A stretch of DNA of 14,341 bases from an uncultured Prevotella sp. (lineage in GTDB: Bacteria; Bacteroidota; Bacteroidia; Bacteroidales; Bacteroidaceae), in NCBI GenBank assembly GCA_900551055.1, contig URUK01000050.1, positions 1-14,341 on the forward strand, given 5' to 3'. The position numbers were made by a program, and so were the translations under genes. The notes under the pieces were generated by a model. The model had not been told where the DNA came from and did no database searches. It saw nothing but the letters and a program-made list of their open reading frames with translations. Numbering within the stretch: the first letter of the stretch is position 1; every line of letters starts with the position of its first letter. Below, piece after piece: positions 12,984-14,341 of this stretch.

Positions 12984-14341
12984 TTACCTGATGAACAGCA
13001 GCTCGCGGTACTTGGGCAGCGTCCACAGCTCGTCGGCGACGATAAGCTCCAGCTTGTCTATCTGGTAACGGATGTCCTTCATCTTGGGTTCTACCGTGTC
13101 GTGGTAGGCTATCGCCTTCTCGCGTTCGCACTCAATCTTGTTCGCCACCTTGCGTGCGTTGACAAGTTCCTCCACGCCCGTCTCAATCTTCTGCGTGCGC
13201 TCGGCTATCTCCTCGATAAGCTTCATGTTGCGTGCGCATAGTTTCTCGGCCTTTTCGGTTGGGAAAATCTGGCGCATGTTCTGCACGTTCTTCGCCAGCT
13301 GGCTCTGGTAGTGCGTAGCCACGGGCACGATGTGGTTCATCGTTATGTCGCCCATCACGCGCGCCTCAATCTGTATTCGCTTGGTGTAAGTGTCCCACTT
13401 CACCTCGTTCCTGGCCTCAAGCTCCTTGCGTGTCATCACGCCGAGGCTCTCGAACATTGCCACGCTGGCCTCGTCGATGTAACGGTCGAACACCACGGGA
13501 CAGCTGCTTTCCGTGTCAAGTCCGCGGCGCTTGGCCTCCTCGACCCATTCTTCCGAATAGCCGTTGCCGTCGAAGCGTATGGGCTTGCACGTCCTGATGT
13601 CGTCGCGCAGGGTGTTTATTATGGCCTCGGTCAATTCCTGTCCTCCGCTGACGAGTGCGTCGACGCGGCGCTTGAAGTCGGCCAGAGCCTCGGCAACGGC
13701 GGAGTTCAGCGTAATCATTGCGCTGGCGCAGTTGGCCTCCGAGCCTACGGCGCGGAACTCGAAGCGGTTGCCCGTAAAGGCGAACGGACTGGTTCGGTTG
13801 CGGTCGGTGTTGTCAATCAGCAGCTCGGGGATTTCAGGTATGTCGAGCTTCATGCCCTGCTTGCCGGCCATGGCAAAGAGTTCGTTGTTGTCGCTGCCCT
13901 CGATGTGGTCGAGCAAGTCAGACAGCTGCTTGCCGAGGAACGACGAGATGATGGCCGGGGGAGCTTCGTTCGCGCCCAGTCGGTGGGCGTTGCCAGCGCT
14001 CATAATGCTGGCCTTGAGCAGTCCGTTGTGGCGGTACACGCCCATAAGTGTCTCCACAATGAAGGTTACGAAGCGCAGGTTGTCCTGCGGGGTCTTGCCC
14101 GGCGCGTGGAGAAGTACGCCCGTATCGGTTGACAAACTCCAGTTGTTGTGCTTGCCCGAGCCGTTGACGCCTGCGAAAGGCTTTTCGTGCAGCAGCACGC
14201 GGAAGCCGTGCTTGCGCGCCACTTTGCGCATCAGCGACATCAGGAGCATGTTATGGTCAACGGCGAGGTTGGTCTCCTCGAAGATGGGGGCTATCTCAAA
14301 CTGGTTCGGGGCAACCTCGTTGTGGCGCGTCTTACAGGGAA
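12984..14341 (-). CDS. glnN: Glutamine synthetase type III, C-terminal part
   Basis: The enzyme makes glutamine from glutamate, ammonium and ATP in the cytoplasm. The frame stays open to the window end (first full codon at 14339), giving 451 residues. The GSIII family is about 730 long, so some 280 N-terminal residues lie outside. In fragment numbering, KTRHNEVAPNQFEIAPIFEE spans 3-22 and KPFAGVNGSGKHNNWS spans 53-68, both typical of the catalytic core. RTSPFAFTGNRFEFR, further on, is a GSIII signature, and the helical C-terminal tail ending LPKYRELLFIR also fits. GSIII is characteristic of Bacteroidetes. It lies upstream of gltB on the same strand, so the pair forms a GS-GOGAT cluster. Its start, promoter and regulation are not visible. 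Confidence 0.95.
   Translation of the reverse strand, partial: PCKTRHNEVAPNQFEIAPIFEETNLAVDHNMLLMSLMRKVARKHGFRVLLHEKPFAGVNGSGKHNNWSLSTDTGVLLHAPGKTPQDNLRFVTFIVETLMGVYRHNGLLKASIMSAGNAHRLGANEAPPAIISSFLGKQLSDLLDHIEGSDNNELFAMAGKQGMKLDIPEIPELLIDNTDRNRTSPFAFTGNRFEFRAVGSEANCASAMITLNSAVAEALADFKRRVDALVSGGQELTEAIINTLRDDIRTCKPIRFDGNGYSEEWVEEAKRRGLDTESSCPVVFDRYIDEASVAMFESLGVMTRKELEARNEVKWDTYTKRIQIEARVMGDITMNHIVPVATHYQSQLAKNVQNMRQIFPTEKAEKLCARNMKLIEEIAERTQKIETGVEELVNARKVANKIECEREKAIAYHDTVEPKMKDIRYQIDKLELIVADELWTLPKYRELLFIR

Noticed and set aside
13311..14132. 273-codon plus-strand frame antisense to GSIII
   Set aside because: The minus strand encodes diagnostic GSIII motifs; the antisense frame has none.

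Overview
The window looks like chromosomal DNA of a Bacteroidales bacterium, plausibly Prevotellaceae (genus is a guess). Supporting signs are a class III glutamine synthetase (GSIII), a Bacteroidetes-type promoter (TTTG, 19 bp, TATCTTTG), no obvious Shine-Dalgarno sequences, GC-rich genes separated by AT-rich gaps, and gaps filled with palindromic repeats. Seven protein-coding genes are supported, one on the plus strand and six on the minus strand. I see no tRNA, rRNA, CRISPR array, transposase, integrase or phage gene.

Layout. 1-315 is a non-coding leader with two repeat fragments. 316-1425 (+) encodes a secreted tetratricopeptide-repeat protein. 1426-1669, the gap between convergent genes, is almost wholly a degenerate short tandem repeat plus a 47-bp perfect inverted repeat. 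5543-1670 (-) is a compact three-gene envelope operon: MsbA-type ABC exporter, LpxL-like acyltransferase and GT4 glycosyltransferase, with gaps of 8 and 20 bp behind a well-formed promoter. 5544-6254 is a repeat-rich gap. 12221-6255 (-) encodes the two glutamate synthase subunits, gltB then gltD, separated by a 141-bp heptad-repeat gap. 12222-12983 is another repeat-rich gap. 14341-12984 (-) is the C-terminal part of GSIII, cut by the window end.

How the genes work together. GSIII makes glutamine from glutamate and ammonium, and GltB/GltD transfers the amide to 2-oxoglutarate. The right half is therefore a GS-GOGAT ammonium-assimilation cluster. The exporter, acyltransferase and glycosyltransferase fit the making and flipping of a lipid A or other glycolipid precursor. 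The TPR protein's job is unknown.

The genes are ordinary core genes, and I found no new multi-gene system. What stands out is the intergenic DNA. At least five repeat families occur, all outside genes. One is a two-part hairpin element present twice, whose first hairpin has its loop inverted relative to its flank between copies. Others are a hairpin family with a GGCCGTCTTTT arm seen three times, a GC-rich 46-bp-arm palindrome with a fragment at the window edge, and two families of 7-8 nt tandem units folded back as inverted repeats.
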